DNA of 42,568 nucleotides from Pseudomonadota bacterium (lineage in GTDB: Bacteria; Pseudomonadota; Gammaproteobacteria; Burkholderiales; Burkholderiaceae_C), in NCBI GenBank assembly GCA_021845505.1, contig JAJZVU010000030.1, positions 1 through 42,568 of the forward strand, in the 5' to 3' direction. Under the pieces are notes generated by a model, which saw nothing but the letters and a program-made list of their open reading frames with translations, was not told where the DNA came from and searched no databases. This document shows, piece after piece, positions 6,524-15,655 of this stretch. Position 1 is the stretch's first letter. Each line of letters opens with the position of its first letter. Position numbers and translations under genes: made by a program.

Positions 6524-9405
6524 GCGTGCCGCTGCCCGGTGCGTTGCCTCGCCAGCCGGCGCCGAGCGGCGAGGGCGAGCGCTGCGAGCTCGCGCTGGAT
6601 GTGGACGGCATGACCTGCGCGTCCTGCAGCTCGCGTGTCGAGGCGGCCCTGAACGCGCTGCCCGGGGTGCGCGCGAGCGTGAACCTGGCCAGCGAGCGCG
6701 CCCAGGTGCGTTTCGACCCCGCGCAGGCCGATGCCCGCGCGGTGGTCGACGCGGTGGCCGCCAGCGGGTACCAGGCTCGCACCGCCGACGTGGTGCTCGA
6801 CGTCGGGGGCATGACCTGCGCTTCGTGCGTGTCCCGGGTCGAGGGCGCGCTGCGCCGGCTGCCCGGGGTGGTGCAGGCCGATGTGAACCTGGCCGCGGAA
6901 AGCGCCAGCGTGCGCTTCGTTCCCGCCAGCGTGCAGCCCCAGGCCTTGCTCGACGCCGTGCAGGCGGCCGGCTACACCGTCAGGCTGCGCGACCCCGACG
7001 TCGTGCGCGCGGCCGCCGACTCCGAGGGGCACAAGCAACGCCAGCTGGCGGCGATGCGGCGCGATGTGGTCATCGCGCTGGCGGCCGCCGGCGGCGTGCT
7101 GGTGCTGGCGATGGGGGGCATGTTCTGGCCGCGCGCGCGCCAGGCGCTCGACGCGCTGGCGCCGTGGCCCCGGCTGGGCGACTGGTTGCAGGCCGTGCTG
7201 GCCAGCGTGGTGGTGCTGGGCCCCGGGCGCAGGTTCTTCCGCAGCGGCTGGATCGCCTACCGGCACCTGTCGCCGGACATGAATTCCCTGGTGGCCAGCG
7301 GCGCCGGCGTGGCGTGGCTGTTCAGCATGGTGGTGCTGCTGGCGCCGCAATGGTTTCCCCCCCATTCCACGCAGGTCTATTTCGACTCGGCGGCCGTGGT
7401 GATCGCCGCGGTGCTGCTGGGCAAGTACCTGGAGGAACTGGCCAAGGGGCGGGCATCGCAGGCGATCCGCGCGCTGGCCCACCTGCAGGCGCACACCGCG
7501 CGGCTGCGCACCGCGCAAGGCGAGCAGGAAGTGCCCATCGGCCAGGTGCGGCGCGACGACGAGGTCGTCGTGCGGCCCGGCGAGAGGCTGCCGGTCGACG
7601 GCCTGGTGCTGCAGGGCGAGTCGCATGTGGACGAGTCGATGTTGAGCGGCGAGCCGATCCCGGTCGACAAGCGCGCGGGCAGCCAGGTGCGCGCCGGGAC
7701 CGTGAACCAGCAGGGCCTGCTGGTCGTGCGCGCGACGTCGGTGGGCTCCGACACGGTGTTGGCGCAGATCATCCGGCTGGTCGAACAGGCGCAAGGCGGC
7801 AAGCTGCCCATCCAGGGCCTGGCCGACCGCGTGGTGCGGGTGTTCACTCCGGCGGTGCTGGCGGTCGCGCTGGCAAGCTTCGCGCTGTGGATGTGGCTGG
7901 CCCCGGCGCCCGCGCTGGGGCATGCCCTGCTGGCCGCGGTGGCGGTGCTGGTCGTCGCCTGCCCCTGCGCGATGGGGCTGGCCACGCCGGCGGCGATCAT
8001 GGTGGGAACCGGGCGCGCCGCCGAGTTCGGCGTGCTGTTCCGCAAGGGCGAGGCGCTGGAGGCGCTGTCGCGGGTCGATACCGTGCTGCTCGACAAGACC
8101 GGCACGCTGACCCGCGGCAAGCCGCAACTGGGCACGCTGGTGGCGGCGCAAGGGGTCGATGAACGCCAGCTGCTCGGCTGGGCGGCGTCGGTGGAGGCCG
8201 CGTCGGAGCATCCGCTGGCGCGGGCGGTGGTCGCCGCGGCCGCACAGGCCGGGGTCGAAGGGGCGCCGGTCGAGGCCTTCCAGGCGCGCGCCGGCCACGG
8301 CGCGCAGGCGCTGGTGCAAGGGGTTCCGGTCGCGCTGGGCACGCGTCGCTACCTGGAGTCGCTGGGCGTGCCGTGCGACGACCTGCTGGCCGAGGGGGAA
8401 GCGCTGCAGCGCGAGGGCGCCACCGTGGTGTTCGTCGCGCGCGACGGGCAGGCCGCGGGGGTGCTGGGGATCTCCGATCCGGCACGCGCCGAGGCCGCGG
8501 CGGTGGTGGCGGGATTGAAGGCGCTGGGAATCGAGGTGCAACTGGTCAGCGGGGACAGCGAGCGCGCGGCGCGCGCGCTGGGCTCGCAGGTCGGCATCTC
8601 CGAGGTGCACGCCGAGGTGCTGCCGCAAGGCAAGGCCGAGGTGGTGCGCGCGCTGCAGTCCCGCGGCCGACGGGTGCTGTTCGTCGGCGACGGCATCAAC
8701 GATGCGCCGGCGCTGGCGCAGGCCGACGTCGGCATGGCGCTGGCCAGCGGCACGGACATCGCGATGGAGGCGGCCGACGTGACCCTGACCCGCGGCGATC
8801 TGGGTGGGGTCATCGGAGCGCTGCAGGCGGCGGCCCACACCATGCGCACCATCCGCGGCAACCTGTTCTGGGCCTTCGGCTACAACGTGCTGCTGATCCC
8901 GCTCGCGGCCGGCGTCGGCGCGCCGTGGGACCTGCAGCTCAGCCCCATGCTGGCGGCGATCGCGATGGGGCTGTCGTCGGTGTTCGTGCTGGGCAACAGC
9001 CTGCGGCTGCGGCGCATGCATGCCTGGAGCGCCGGTGCGGCAGCCGAGGCGGCCGCACAGGGGCCGCTCGCCCGGCCGACCCCGCCGGCCGGCGGGGCCG
9101 ATGGCGGCCCCCCAGTCGAAGGCCCCCCGGTCGGCGGCCCGGAGGCCCCATCCCCGAGATCCTCTTCCCCATCACCGTCAAGGAGACCCGCGATGACCGC
9201 AACCCGCAACCTGATGATCGAAGGCATGAGCTGCCAGCATTGCGTGGCCAGCGTCACCAAGGCGCTGCAGGCGGTGCCGGGAGTGCAGTCGGCCCAGGTC
9301 AGCCTGGACGAGGCGCGCGCGCAGGTCAGCGGCGACGCGCCGTTGCCGGCGCTGCTCGAGGCGGTGCAGCGAGCGGGCTACACGGCCACGCCCGACGACG
9401 CCTGA
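6520..9405 (+). CDS. copA: Cu(I)-exporting P1B-type ATPase CopA, in frame with a C-terminal CopZ domain
   Basis: An inner-membrane ATPase that pumps Cu(I) out of the cytoplasm. Two N-terminal heavy-metal domains carry GMTCASC (CXXC Cys34/37 and Cys100/103). These are followed by transmembrane helices, the actuator loop ([10 protein letters not shown]), the CPC ion site (481-483), the phosphorylated Asp in DKTGTLT (D525), [12 protein letters not shown] (from 723) and the C-terminal YN and MGLSS membrane motifs of Cu(I) pumps. The ATPase proper ends near residue 840. No stop follows: a Pro/Gly/Ser-rich linker (about 842-891) leads in frame into a complete third metal domain (GMSCQHC). The polypeptide can therefore be 961 residues, with CopZ fused, although copZ also has its own ribosome site at 9180. 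Confidence 0.9.
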   Translation: MSVPLPGALPRQPAPSGEGERCELALDVDGMTCASCSSRVEAALNALPGVRASVNLASERAQVRFDPAQADARAVVDAVAASGYQARTADVVLDVGGMTCASCVSRVEGALRRLPGVVQADVNLAAESASVRFVPASVQPQALLDAVQAAGYTVRLRDPDVVRAAADSEGHKQRQLAAMRRDVVIALAAAGGVLVLAMGGMFWPRARQALDALAPWPRLGDWLQAVLASVVVLGPGRRFFRSGWIAYRHLSPDMNSLVASGAGVAWLFSMVVLLAPQWFPPHSTQVYFDSAAVVIAAVLLGKYLEELAKGRASQAIRALAHLQAHTARLRTAQGEQEVPIGQVRRDDEVVVRPGERLPVDGLVLQGESHVDESMLSGEPIPVDKRAGSQVRAGTVNQQGLLVVRATSVGSDTVLAQIIRLVEQAQGGKLPIQGLADRVVRVFTPAVLAVALASFALWMWLAPAPALGHALLAAVAVLVVACPCAMGLATPAAIMVGTGRAAEFGVLFRKGEALEALSRVDTVLLDKTGTLTRGKPQLGTLVAAQGVDERQLLGWAASVEAASEHPLARAVVAAAAQAGVEGAPVEAFQARAGHGAQALVQGVPVALGTRRYLESLGVPCDDLLAEGEALQREGATVVFVARDGQAAGVLGISDPARAEAAAVVAGLKALGIEVQLVSGDSERAARALGSQVGISEVHAEVLPQGKAEVVRALQSRGRRVLFVGDGINDAPALAQADVGMALASGTDIAMEAADVTLTRGDLGGVIGALQAAAHTMRTIRGNLFWAFGYNVLLIPLAAGVGAPWDLQLSPMLAAIAMGLSSVFVLGNSLRLRRMHAWSAGAAAEAAAQGPLARPTPPAGGADGGPPVEGPPVGGPEAPSPRSSSPSPSRRPAMTATRNLMIEGMSCQHCVASVTKALQAVPGVQSAQVSLDEARAQVSGDAPLPALLEAVQRAGYTATPDDA
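9180..9185 (+). promoter_or_regulatory. Internal Shine-Dalgarno for copZ
   Basis: AAGGAG lies 7 bases before the ATG at 9193, inside the open copA frame. It is the strongest ribosome binding site I noted in the window, and it indicates separate translation of the 70-residue copper chaperone. Confidence 0.75.
9193..9405 (+). CDS. copZ: CopZ-like copper chaperone, nested in frame at the 3' end of copA
   Basis: A 70-residue heavy-metal-associated domain. It has the beta-alpha-beta-beta-alpha-beta length and the metal site GMSCQHC near residues 11-17, which binds Cu(I) through the two cysteines. It ends [10 protein letters not shown]. It shares the copA frame, so it can appear both as free CopZ and as the C-terminal domain of CopA. 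Family knowledge: CopZ delivers Cu(I) to the N-terminal domains of CopA and to the CueR-type regulator. The nesting recalls E. coli, where CopA(Z) arises from copA by frameshifting, but here it would come from an internal start. Confidence 0.8.
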   Translation: MTATRNLMIEGMSCQHCVASVTKALQAVPGVQSAQVSLDEARAQVSGDAPLPALLEAVQRAGYTATPDDA

Positions 9406-9424
9406 GGCCCGACGACGCCTGAGG
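9391..9424. repeat. 17-bp perfect tandem duplication spanning the copA/copZ stop codon
   Basis: CCCGACGACGCCTGAGG is present at 9391-9407 and at 9408-9424. The first copy contains the TGA stop. A further degenerate piece (CCTGGCGACGCC) follows before the convergent gene's stop at 9440. The 34-base gap between the two genes is almost entirely this repeat. Confidence 0.9.
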
Positions 9425-9439
9425 CCTGGCGACGCCGCT

Positions 9440-12400
9440 TCAGCTCGCCGCCGGCTGCAGCTGGAACACCGTTCCCGGCGCGCCCTGCACGGTCAGCGCC
9501 CAGAACTGCTCGCGCACTTCGTCGCTGGCCATGTGCAGCTCGAGTTCGAGCCCCGGGCGCGCCAGCGGCTCGTCGAGCCAGCGCCTGACCAGCGCATACA
9601 GCTCGGCGTGGCGCTGCACCAGTTGCTCGAACTGCGGGAGGTGGCGCCAGCGACCGGCATGATGCTGGCACCACAGGCCCAGCGCGCAGCGCGCGTGGGC
9701 ATCGGGCTCGCGCAACGCGGCCTCGGCGTCGGACTCGAGGGCGCCTTGCAGCAACTGCCTGAGCATCGTGCCCAGCGACACGATGGCCTCGATGCCGTCG
9801 TGGCCGAGCACGCTGCCCTTGCCCAGGTCGGCGGTCCAGCCCAGGCGCTGCTGCCACTCGGCGATCCACCCGGGCAGTTGCAGCGCCGGCATCGGGCGGG
9901 CGATCGCGTAACCCTGCAGGTGGTTGCAGCCCATGGCCACCAGCACCCGCGCCAGTTCCGGGGTCTCGACCCCTTCGGCGACGACCCGCACGCCCATCAG
10001 CTGGGCGGTGCGCAGGATGCCGTAGGCGATGCTCAGGTCGCGCGCATCGTGCAGCAGGTCCTTGACGAAGCGACGTTCGATTTTCAGCGTGGAAACGGCC
10101 AGCGCCTGCAGGTGGGTCAACGAGGCGCTTCCGGTGCCGAAATCGTCCAGGCTGACCTGCACGCCCAGCGCGTGGCAATGCTCGATGCGCCGGCGCGTGG
10201 CGTCGCCATCGAGCAGCGCGCCGTGCTCGGTCAGCTCCAGTGTGAGGCTGGACGGCCGCATGCGCGGATGACGGCCCAGCAGTTCGCGCACGTCCTCGAG
10301 GAAGGTGGGCCCGAGGAAGTGCCGCGGACTGATGTTGACACTCATGTGCAGGTCCAGCCCGCCGGCATGCCAGCGTTCCACCCATTGCGCGGCCTGTTCC
10401 ATCACCCAGCGGCCGAGCGCGACGGCCAGCCGAGGCTCGTCCAGCACATGCTCGAAGGCTCCCGCGGTGTGCAGCCTGCCGTGCTCGTCGACCAGCCGCA
10501 GCAGGCCTTCGACATGGGCGATCGCGGGCGGCCCGCCGCGCTGCCGGGGAACGCTGAGGATGGGCTGCACGTGCAACTGCAGCCGTCCCGCGGCGAGCGC
10601 GCCCTCGAGGGCGCTGAGCCAGCCCTGGCGCGCCTCGACCTCGGCCTGCATGGTCTGGTCGAACACGCAGGCCTGGTTGCGGCCGCGCGACTTGGCCGCA
10701 TACAGCGCGATGTCCGCCTGGCGCAGCAGGGTCTGCGCATCCTCGCGCTGGCCGCGCAGCGCCAGCCCGAGCGACAGCCGGGCCGACAGCAACTGCCCCT
10801 CGACCTCGATCGGCGCGCGCAGCGCGGCCATCACGCGCTCGGCGATGCGCTGGGTGCGCTGGGGGTCCTTGCCCACCTGCAGCAGCAGCGCGAACTCGTC
10901 GCCGCCGATGCGCGCCAGGATGTCGGCGCCGCGGCCCTGGCGCGACTGCCGCGACAGCCGCAGCGCGCCGCGCAGCCGGGTGGCCACCTCGACCAGCAAC
11001 GCGTCGCCGGCCGCGTGACCGAAGCGGTCGTTGATGGTCTTGAAGTCATCGAGGTCGGCGATTCCCAGCGCCACGTCCTGGCGCTGCTCGAGGGTCTCGG
11101 CGAGCAGTTTCTCGAAGGCGCCGCGGTTGCTCAGCCCGGTCAGCGAGTCGCGCTCGGCCAGCTCGCGGATCTGCTGTTCCTGCAGTTTGCGCTCGGTCAC
11201 GTCCTGGATGGTCCACAACGCGCCCGCCGAGCGACCGCCGGGATCGAGCAGCGGGGTGTAGTGCCGCAGCAGGATGCGACCGTCGTTCAACCACACCTCG
11301 TCGACCGCGGCCTGGTGCTCGCGGAACAGGATCTTCACCTGCTTGAGCGCATCCTGGCCGCCGGCGTGCAAATCGGCGATCAGCTCCCATACCGCGCGCC
11401 AGGATTGCCCGATGAGATCGCGCGGCGACTGGGTCTGGCGGGTCATGCGGACAAAGCCCAGGCTGCAGTACTGGACGATCCCCATCGCGTCGAACACGAT
11501 CAAGCCACCGGGCAGGTTGTCCAGGATCTGCGCGAACAGCGCCGAATCCTTGCGCTGCGCCTGCTGGGCCTGCTCGCTTTCCTGCAGCAAGTTGCGCGCC
11601 TGGCCCACCCATTCGCGCTGCATCCTCAACTCGCGCCGCAGCAGCCACACCAGTACCAGGGCCAGCAGCAGCGCGGCCCCCAGCGGCATGCTGACCCGCC
11701 GCCACCAGTCCCGCGCCACGATGGAGCGCGGAGTCACGACAAAGGCCTGCAGCCCGGAGCTGCCCAGCGGGTACAGCGCGCCGATGTAGGCTTCGGCGGG
11801 CGCGGCGGCGCCGCCCAGCGCCGATGGCGCGCCGCGCAGCAGCAGTTGCGGATGCGGTCGGGTGAAATAGCCCGCCAGCTGCGTGCCCCGCGGCAGCGGC
11901 CAGCGTCCCAGCAGATAGCCCTCGGAGTCGGCCAGCCCGAGCACCAGGCCCGAGCGCTCGCTGCCTTGCAGCAGCGCGCGGTAGAGGGCGTTTTCCAGCT
12001 GCTGGTCCAGAAAGCCCGAGAGCACGAAGCCCGGCTGCCCGCTGCGCGTCGCCTGCGCCCAGGCCATCGGAAGCCACAGCCGCGCGCTGCCGGGTCGCGC
12101 CACGGCGGGGCCGAGTTGCAGCGAACCCGGATGGGCGCGCGCGAGTTGCTGTACCGAGCGCAGTGCCGCGGGCGCAGGCAGGGCCTGCGGCTGCGTGCCG
12201 GCCTGCGGCTGTTGCGCGACCGCGTCGCCTCGCCAGTCCAGCACCAGCAATTGCGCGACAGCCGGTTCGGTGCGGCAGAAATCCGCCAGCGCCTGCTGCA
12301 GCCCGCCGGGGCTGGTGAGCCAGCCCCGCGAATCGATCTGCGCCGCCAGGAACGCCAGGCCCCTGGCGTAACGGGTCAGGTGGTTCTGAACCGCGGCTTG

Positions 12401-12580
12401 CACGATCGACGCCGTCTGCCCGAGTTCGGCGCGGCGGTTGCGCAGCTGCTCGCGCCAGGTCAGCACCAGGAACCAGGCCGTGATCGCAACCAGCGTGGCC
12501 AGCACCACGGCAAAGAGCCGCAGGCTTCGACGTCGCACCCGCTGGTCATCGAGCATGGGCAGGGGGCCGGGGTTGTTCAT
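9440..12580 (-). CDS. Membrane PAS-GGDEF-EAL c-di-GMP protein with CZB-like C-terminal domain
   Basis: The chosen start MNNPGPLPMLDD gives 1046 residues; an in-frame start at 12691 would add 37 without similarity. Order: transmembrane helix (~16-40), periplasmic sensor region (~41-295), second helix (~296-315), PAS (~345-460), GGDEF (motif 559-563, with the inhibitory RxxD as RGAD five residues before it) and EAL. In the EAL domain the signature reads EGLLR (E691), which keeps ExLxR; DDFGTG (from 812) and VAEGVET are present, and LKIDRSFV reads LKIERRFV. A C-terminal ~110 residues with CALGLW (C965) and LPxF..L..H..L resembles the zinc-binding CZB domain. Both cyclase and phosphodiesterase sites look usable. 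It diverges from another diguanylate cyclase gene. Confidence 0.85.
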   Translation of the reverse strand: MNNPGPLPMLDDQRVRRRSLRLFAVVLATLVAITAWFLVLTWREQLRNRRAELGQTASIVQAAVQNHLTRYARGLAFLAAQIDSRGWLTSPGGLQQALADFCRTEPAVAQLLVLDWRGDAVAQQPQAGTQPQALPAPAALRSVQQLARAHPGSLQLGPAVARPGSARLWLPMAWAQATRSGQPGFVLSGFLDQQLENALYRALLQGSERSGLVLGLADSEGYLLGRWPLPRGTQLAGYFTRPHPQLLLRGAPSALGGAAAPAEAYIGALYPLGSSGLQAFVVTPRSIVARDWWRRVSMPLGAALLLALVLVWLLRRELRMQREWVGQARNLLQESEQAQQAQRKDSALFAQILDNLPGGLIVFDAMGIVQYCSLGFVRMTRQTQSPRDLIGQSWRAVWELIADLHAGGQDALKQVKILFREHQAAVDEVWLNDGRILLRHYTPLLDPGGRSAGALWTIQDVTERKLQEQQIRELAERDSLTGLSNRGAFEKLLAETLEQRQDVALGIADLDDFKTINDRFGHAAGDALLVEVATRLRGALRLSRQSRQGRGADILARIGGDEFALLLQVGKDPQRTQRIAERVMAALRAPIEVEGQLLSARLSLGLALRGQREDAQTLLRQADIALYAAKSRGRNQACVFDQTMQAEVEARQGWLSALEGALAAGRLQLHVQPILSVPRQRGGPPAIAHVEGLLRLVDEHGRLHTAGAFEHVLDEPRLAVALGRWVMEQAAQWVERWHAGGLDLHMSVNISPRHFLGPTFLEDVRELLGRHPRMRPSSLTLELTEHGALLDGDATRRRIEHCHALGVQVSLDDFGTGSASLTHLQALAVSTLKIERRFVKDLLHDARDLSIAYGILRTAQLMGVRVVAEGVETPELARVLVAMGCNHLQGYAIARPMPALQLPGWIAEWQQRLGWTADLGKGSVLGHDGIEAIVSLGTMLRQLLQGALESDAEAALREPDAHARCALGLWCQHHAGRWRHLPQFEQLVQRHAELYALVRRWLDEPLARPGLELELHMASDEVREQFWALTVQGAPGTVFQLQPAAS

Positions 12581-12853
12581 GGTGGCATAGCGTAATCGAT
12601 GGGCCGCGGCTTGGGTGCGACACCCGGTCGAGGCGCCGGCGGGAATTGATGGCGGATCGTGAATTCGTTCACAGCCGGGAAACTCTCGCATTGTTTAGAC
12701 TTGCGTCAGCCGGGTAGCACGGGCGAGGCGCCGCGTGGCCGTGCAGCGCGTCGAACGCGTGAATCGGGGTGAAACAACGGCCGCTTTGTCGAATGCCCGC
12801 CGGCTGGCCGACGATCGGCCCGCGGCGGGCGGTTCCCGCAACCGATTTTCGCG
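12581..12853. other. Divergent intergenic region, no confident elements
   Basis: This 273-base gap separates two divergent c-di-GMP genes. I see no strong promoter hexamers. The stretch at 12691-12720 is less G+C-rich than its surroundings and is the likeliest promoter area, with a TTGTTT followed 17 bases later by a poor -10. Confidence 0.3.
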
Positions 12854-14137
12854 ATGAGCGCACTCGAATCCGATTTGCCCGCCCTGCCTGCCCAGGCCGC
12901 CTGGGTCGACGCCCTCGCGGCGCCGGTCATGCTGGTGGTCGGCGGGCGCCTGCGCTACGTCAACGCGGCGGCGGTGAGCCTGCTGAAGGCGGATTCGCAG
13001 CGCGCGCTGGTCGGGCGCAACGTGCGCGATTTCATCCACCCGCTCGACGCCCACCGGATCCTCGCCCGCATCCAGCGCGCCGAGGCGGGCGCCGGGGTCA
13101 ACCCCCCGACGACCATGCGGGCCTTCGATTGCGCGGGCGCCGAACTCACGCTGGCGATCACCAGCGCGCCGGTCGACTGCGGTGGCGAGACCGGGGTGCT
13201 GGCGACCTGCCTGGACATGTCCAGGCGGGCCGCGATGGAGCAGCGCCTGCGGCGTACCGACGAGGATTTCCGGCGGATCATGGACACCATGCAGGATGTG
13301 TTCTACCGCACCGATGCGCAGGGTATCACCCGTTATGTGTGCCCGGCGGTGAAGAAAGTCCTCGGATATACCGCCGAGGAAATCATCGGCTTGCCCGCGG
13401 CGGCCTTCTATCCCGATCCGGCCGAGCGCGATGCGCTGGTCGCGGCCATCCGCGAGCAGGGCTTCGTGCAGGATTTTCCGGGACGCATGCGGCGCAAGGA
13501 CGGGGTGATCATCGATATTTCGATCAGCACCCAGGCGCTGCGCGACGAGCAGGGCGAATACGCCGGTGTCGAGGGCATCTGGCGCGATATTTCCGAGCGC
13601 AAGGCCATGGAGCGCGAGCTCGAGCGGCTGGCGACCCGCGACCACCTGACCGGGCTGTTCGGCAGGCGGCGCATCCTGGAGATGCTGGACGAGGAACTCG
13701 AGCGCCGGCGCGGCCGGCCCTCGCAGGCGCCGCTGTCCATCCTGCTGCTCGATCTCGATCACTTCAAGCAGGTCAACGACAGCTTCGGCCACGCCGCCGG
13801 CGACGAGGTGTTGCGCCAGTTCGTGCACAGCGTGCAGCAATCGCGGCGCGGCGACGACCCCTTCGGCCGCCTGGGCGGCGAGGAATTCCTGCTCGTGCTG
13901 CAGGGCGCCGACGCCGCTGCGGCGCCGCAACTGGCCGAGCGCATCCGCGCCGCGGTCGAGGCCACGGCCTTCCAGGTCGCCGACGGCGAGGTGGTGCGCC
14001 TGACGGTGAGCATCGGCTGGACCCACGCCGGGACGCAGGACCGGCGCGCCGGCGATGTCCTGGAGCGGGCGGATCGGGCCTTGTACGAGGCCAAGCGCAA
14101 TGGGCGCAACCGAGTGTCGCCGGGAGTCGGATCATGA
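12854..14137 (+). CDS. Diguanylate cyclase, PAS-PAS-GGDEF
   Basis: A soluble 427-residue protein. Two PAS domains (~19-130 and ~137-255; the second begins DFRRIMDTMQDVFYRTD and ends IWRDISERK) precede a GGDEF domain. The domain opens with ATRDHLTGLFGRRR and DLDHFKQVNDSFGH. Its catalytic motif is GGEEF at 341-345, and an intact RxxD product-inhibition site (RGDD) lies five residues before it. It should make c-di-GMP from two GTP under control of a PAS-bound signal. There is no membrane segment. The stop overlaps the next ATG (ATGA), making a three-gene operon that ends 145 bases before the polysaccharide cluster. c-di-GMP control of polysaccharide production is a reasonable guess from position only. 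Confidence 0.9.
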   Translation: MSALESDLPALPAQAAWVDALAAPVMLVVGGRLRYVNAAAVSLLKADSQRALVGRNVRDFIHPLDAHRILARIQRAEAGAGVNPPTTMRAFDCAGAELTLAITSAPVDCGGETGVLATCLDMSRRAAMEQRLRRTDEDFRRIMDTMQDVFYRTDAQGITRYVCPAVKKVLGYTAEEIIGLPAAAFYPDPAERDALVAAIREQGFVQDFPGRMRRKDGVIIDISISTQALRDEQGEYAGVEGIWRDISERKAMERELERLATRDHLTGLFGRRRILEMLDEELERRRGRPSQAPLSILLLDLDHFKQVNDSFGHAAGDEVLRQFVHSVQQSRRGDDPFGRLGGEEFLLVLQGADAAAAPQLAERIRAAVEATAFQVADGEVVRLTVSIGWTHAGTQDRRAGDVLERADRALYEAKRNGRNRVSPGVGS

Positions 14138-14592
14138 CCACGAGGCAGCATGCTGGCGGGGGTCCGCGCGACCCCGCGCCCAAGCCGAGCGCCGAGACGG
14201 GCGGCCAGCCGCCCGGCGGCCTGGCGCGCGACCCGCTGAGCCTGCGCATCCAGGTCGAGGCGCTGTTGCTGGATCCGCGCGGACACTTCCGGCCGCGCCC
14301 GCTGACCCTGCAGCCGGCCAGCGGTGGGCGCGAGCAGGCGCTGCTGGTGATGCAGGTGGGCGAGCACGAGGACGGCAGCTTCAGCGTGGTGACCAGCGAG
14401 CCGCTGGTGCCGGGCGAGCTGTTCAGCGTGCGCGCCGCGCCGGCCCGCTCGCCGACCGATCCGCTGGCCGACGCCGGCTGGTACCTGCTGTGCAGCTGCC
14501 GGCCGGGCAACCGGCCGGAGGACGAGGGCCAGGAGTGCTGGATCAGCGTGCTGCGTCCCCAGCCGGCGGCGCCCGGTCAACGCGGAGCCTGA
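14134..14592 (+). CDS. Hypothetical protein, 152 residues
   Basis: I do not recognise this family. The ATG at 14134 overlaps the diguanylate cyclase stop; the long upstream extension in the same frame is the cyclase shadow. The first ~35 residues are Pro/Gly-rich and probably disordered. The rest (from LSLRIQVEALLLDPRGHF) looks like a compact beta-rich domain, ending near ECWISVLRPQ. There are no signal peptide, membrane helix or obvious catalytic motifs. It lies between a diguanylate cyclase and an FHA protein and may act with them in signalling. The downstream gene's Shine-Dalgarno (GGAG, 14584-14587) lies inside its last codons. Confidence 0.7.
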   Translation: MTTRQHAGGGPRDPAPKPSAETGGQPPGGLARDPLSLRIQVEALLLDPRGHFRPRPLTLQPASGGREQALLVMQVGEHEDGSFSVVTSEPLVPGELFSVRAAPARSPTDPLADAGWYLLCSCRPGNRPEDEGQECWISVLRPQPAAPGQRGA

Positions 14593-14595
14593 GCC

Positions 14596-15510
14596 GTGCT
14601 GCGCCGCTGGCTCGGACTGCGCTCGGCCACCCAGCTGGTGGCCTTGCACGCCACGCTGGGCAGCACCCAGCCGCTGTTCCTCAGCCTGGGCGAGGTGCGG
14701 GCGCGCCAGTTCCTGGAGCTGACGGTCAATCGCCTGGCGCACCGCGCCGCGGCGCTGTCGGGGCTGGTGGTGCGCAGCGAAGGCAGCTCGCTGCTGGTGC
14801 TGTTCGACCAGGCCGAACAGGCGTTGCGCGCGAGCTGGGCCTTGCGCGAGGAACTGCGCTCGTGGTGCCTGAACGTCGACGCGCAATTCGAACTTCCGAT
14901 GGAAATCGGCCTGAGCAGCGGCGCCGTGCTGTGCCGGCCGCCGACCTACCAGGGCGAGACCCTGCTGCGCGCGTCGGTGCTGGCGGCCGCCGCGCAAGGC
15001 GACGAAACCCTGCTCGACCACGGGGTCGTGGATGCGCTGCCTGCCGAACTGGCTGCGCGGGCGCGTCCTGCGCTGCCGGCGCCGGCCTTCGCCCATGTCG
15101 GCCATGTGTGGAGCCTGGAGGGCGAGCGAGTGGGCGGGCCGAAGGTGGCCGACCCACTGTGGGTGAACCTGCGCAGCCCGGACGGGCGCATCCACCTGAG
15201 CTTCACCCCGGAGCGGCCGATCCGCATCGGGCGCGACGCCCGCTCCGACATCGTGATCGACAGCCCGCAGATTTCGCGGCAGCATGCGGTGATCGTCTGG
15301 CGCAATGGCTGCTACATGCTGGCCGACACCAGCCGCAACGGAACCTGGGTGCGGCACCAGGCGGCGCCGCAACCGGTGCACCTGCAGCGCGGGGTCTGCA
15401 TGCTCGATCGCTCCGGCTCGCTGAGCCTGGGGCGCGGTCCGCGCAGCGGGCGCGCCCCCGACCTCCTGTTCAGCGTCACGGCGCCGCCCGACGCCGGCGC
15501 GGCGGGCTGA
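14596..15510 (+). CDS. Nucleotide-cyclase-like domain plus FHA domain protein
   Basis: A 304-residue soluble protein with a GTG start and a GGAG 8 bases upstream. Residues ~25-160 look like a class III adenylate/guanylate cyclase homology domain (FLSLGEVRARQFLEL, VVRSEGSSLLVLFD, MEIGLSSGAVL). The metal-binding aspartates and the nucleotide-specifying residues are not recognisable, so it is probably non-catalytic. The C-terminal FHA domain (~193-285) has the phosphothreonine-binding pattern: GRDARSDIVID (R213), SRQH and NGTWV. FHA domains read Ser/Thr phosphorylation, but no Ser/Thr kinase is encoded in the window. It is the third gene of the diguanylate cyclase operon. Confidence 0.8.
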   Translation: MLRRWLGLRSATQLVALHATLGSTQPLFLSLGEVRARQFLELTVNRLAHRAAALSGLVVRSEGSSLLVLFDQAEQALRASWALREELRSWCLNVDAQFELPMEIGLSSGAVLCRPPTYQGETLLRASVLAAAAQGDETLLDHGVVDALPAELAARARPALPAPAFAHVGHVWSLEGERVGGPKVADPLWVNLRSPDGRIHLSFTPERPIRIGRDARSDIVIDSPQISRQHAVIVWRNGCYMLADTSRNGTWVRHQAAPQPVHLQRGVCMLDRSGSLSLGRGPRSGRAPDLLFSVTAPPDAGAAG

Positions 15511-15655
15511 GCTGCGGGGACTGCCCGCGGGCGTCGTGGGCGCACAGGCCCGAGGCGCCGCGGCGGCGCGCAGGCGCTATGCTTGCGGCTTGCGGCTTGC
15601 GCGCTCCGCAGTGCGCACCGCGCCGCGTCCACCGAGCCCCCGACGTATCCTGCCG
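15511..15655. promoter_or_regulatory. Leader of the polysaccharide cluster with a motif shared with 40177-40216
   Basis: This 145-base gap carries GCTATGCTTGCG (15576-15587) and TCCGCAGTGCGC (15605-15616). A near-identical pair, GCTACGCTTGCG and TCCGCAGCGCGC, occurs at 40177 and 40205 before the DprE1-like gene, with spacing differing by one base. TATGCT/TACGCT could be -10 hexamers, but no good -35 is seen. Confidence 0.3.

Noticed and set aside
6145-9021. Minus-strand open frame of 958 codons opposite copA
   Set aside because: It is an antisense shadow of cueR and copA, which carry complete family motifs.
12581-12691. Upstream start at 12691 for the GGDEF-EAL protein
   Set aside because: The 37 extra residues are not membrane-like and show no family resemblance. 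MNNPGPLPMLDD directly before the first transmembrane helix is the more natural start.
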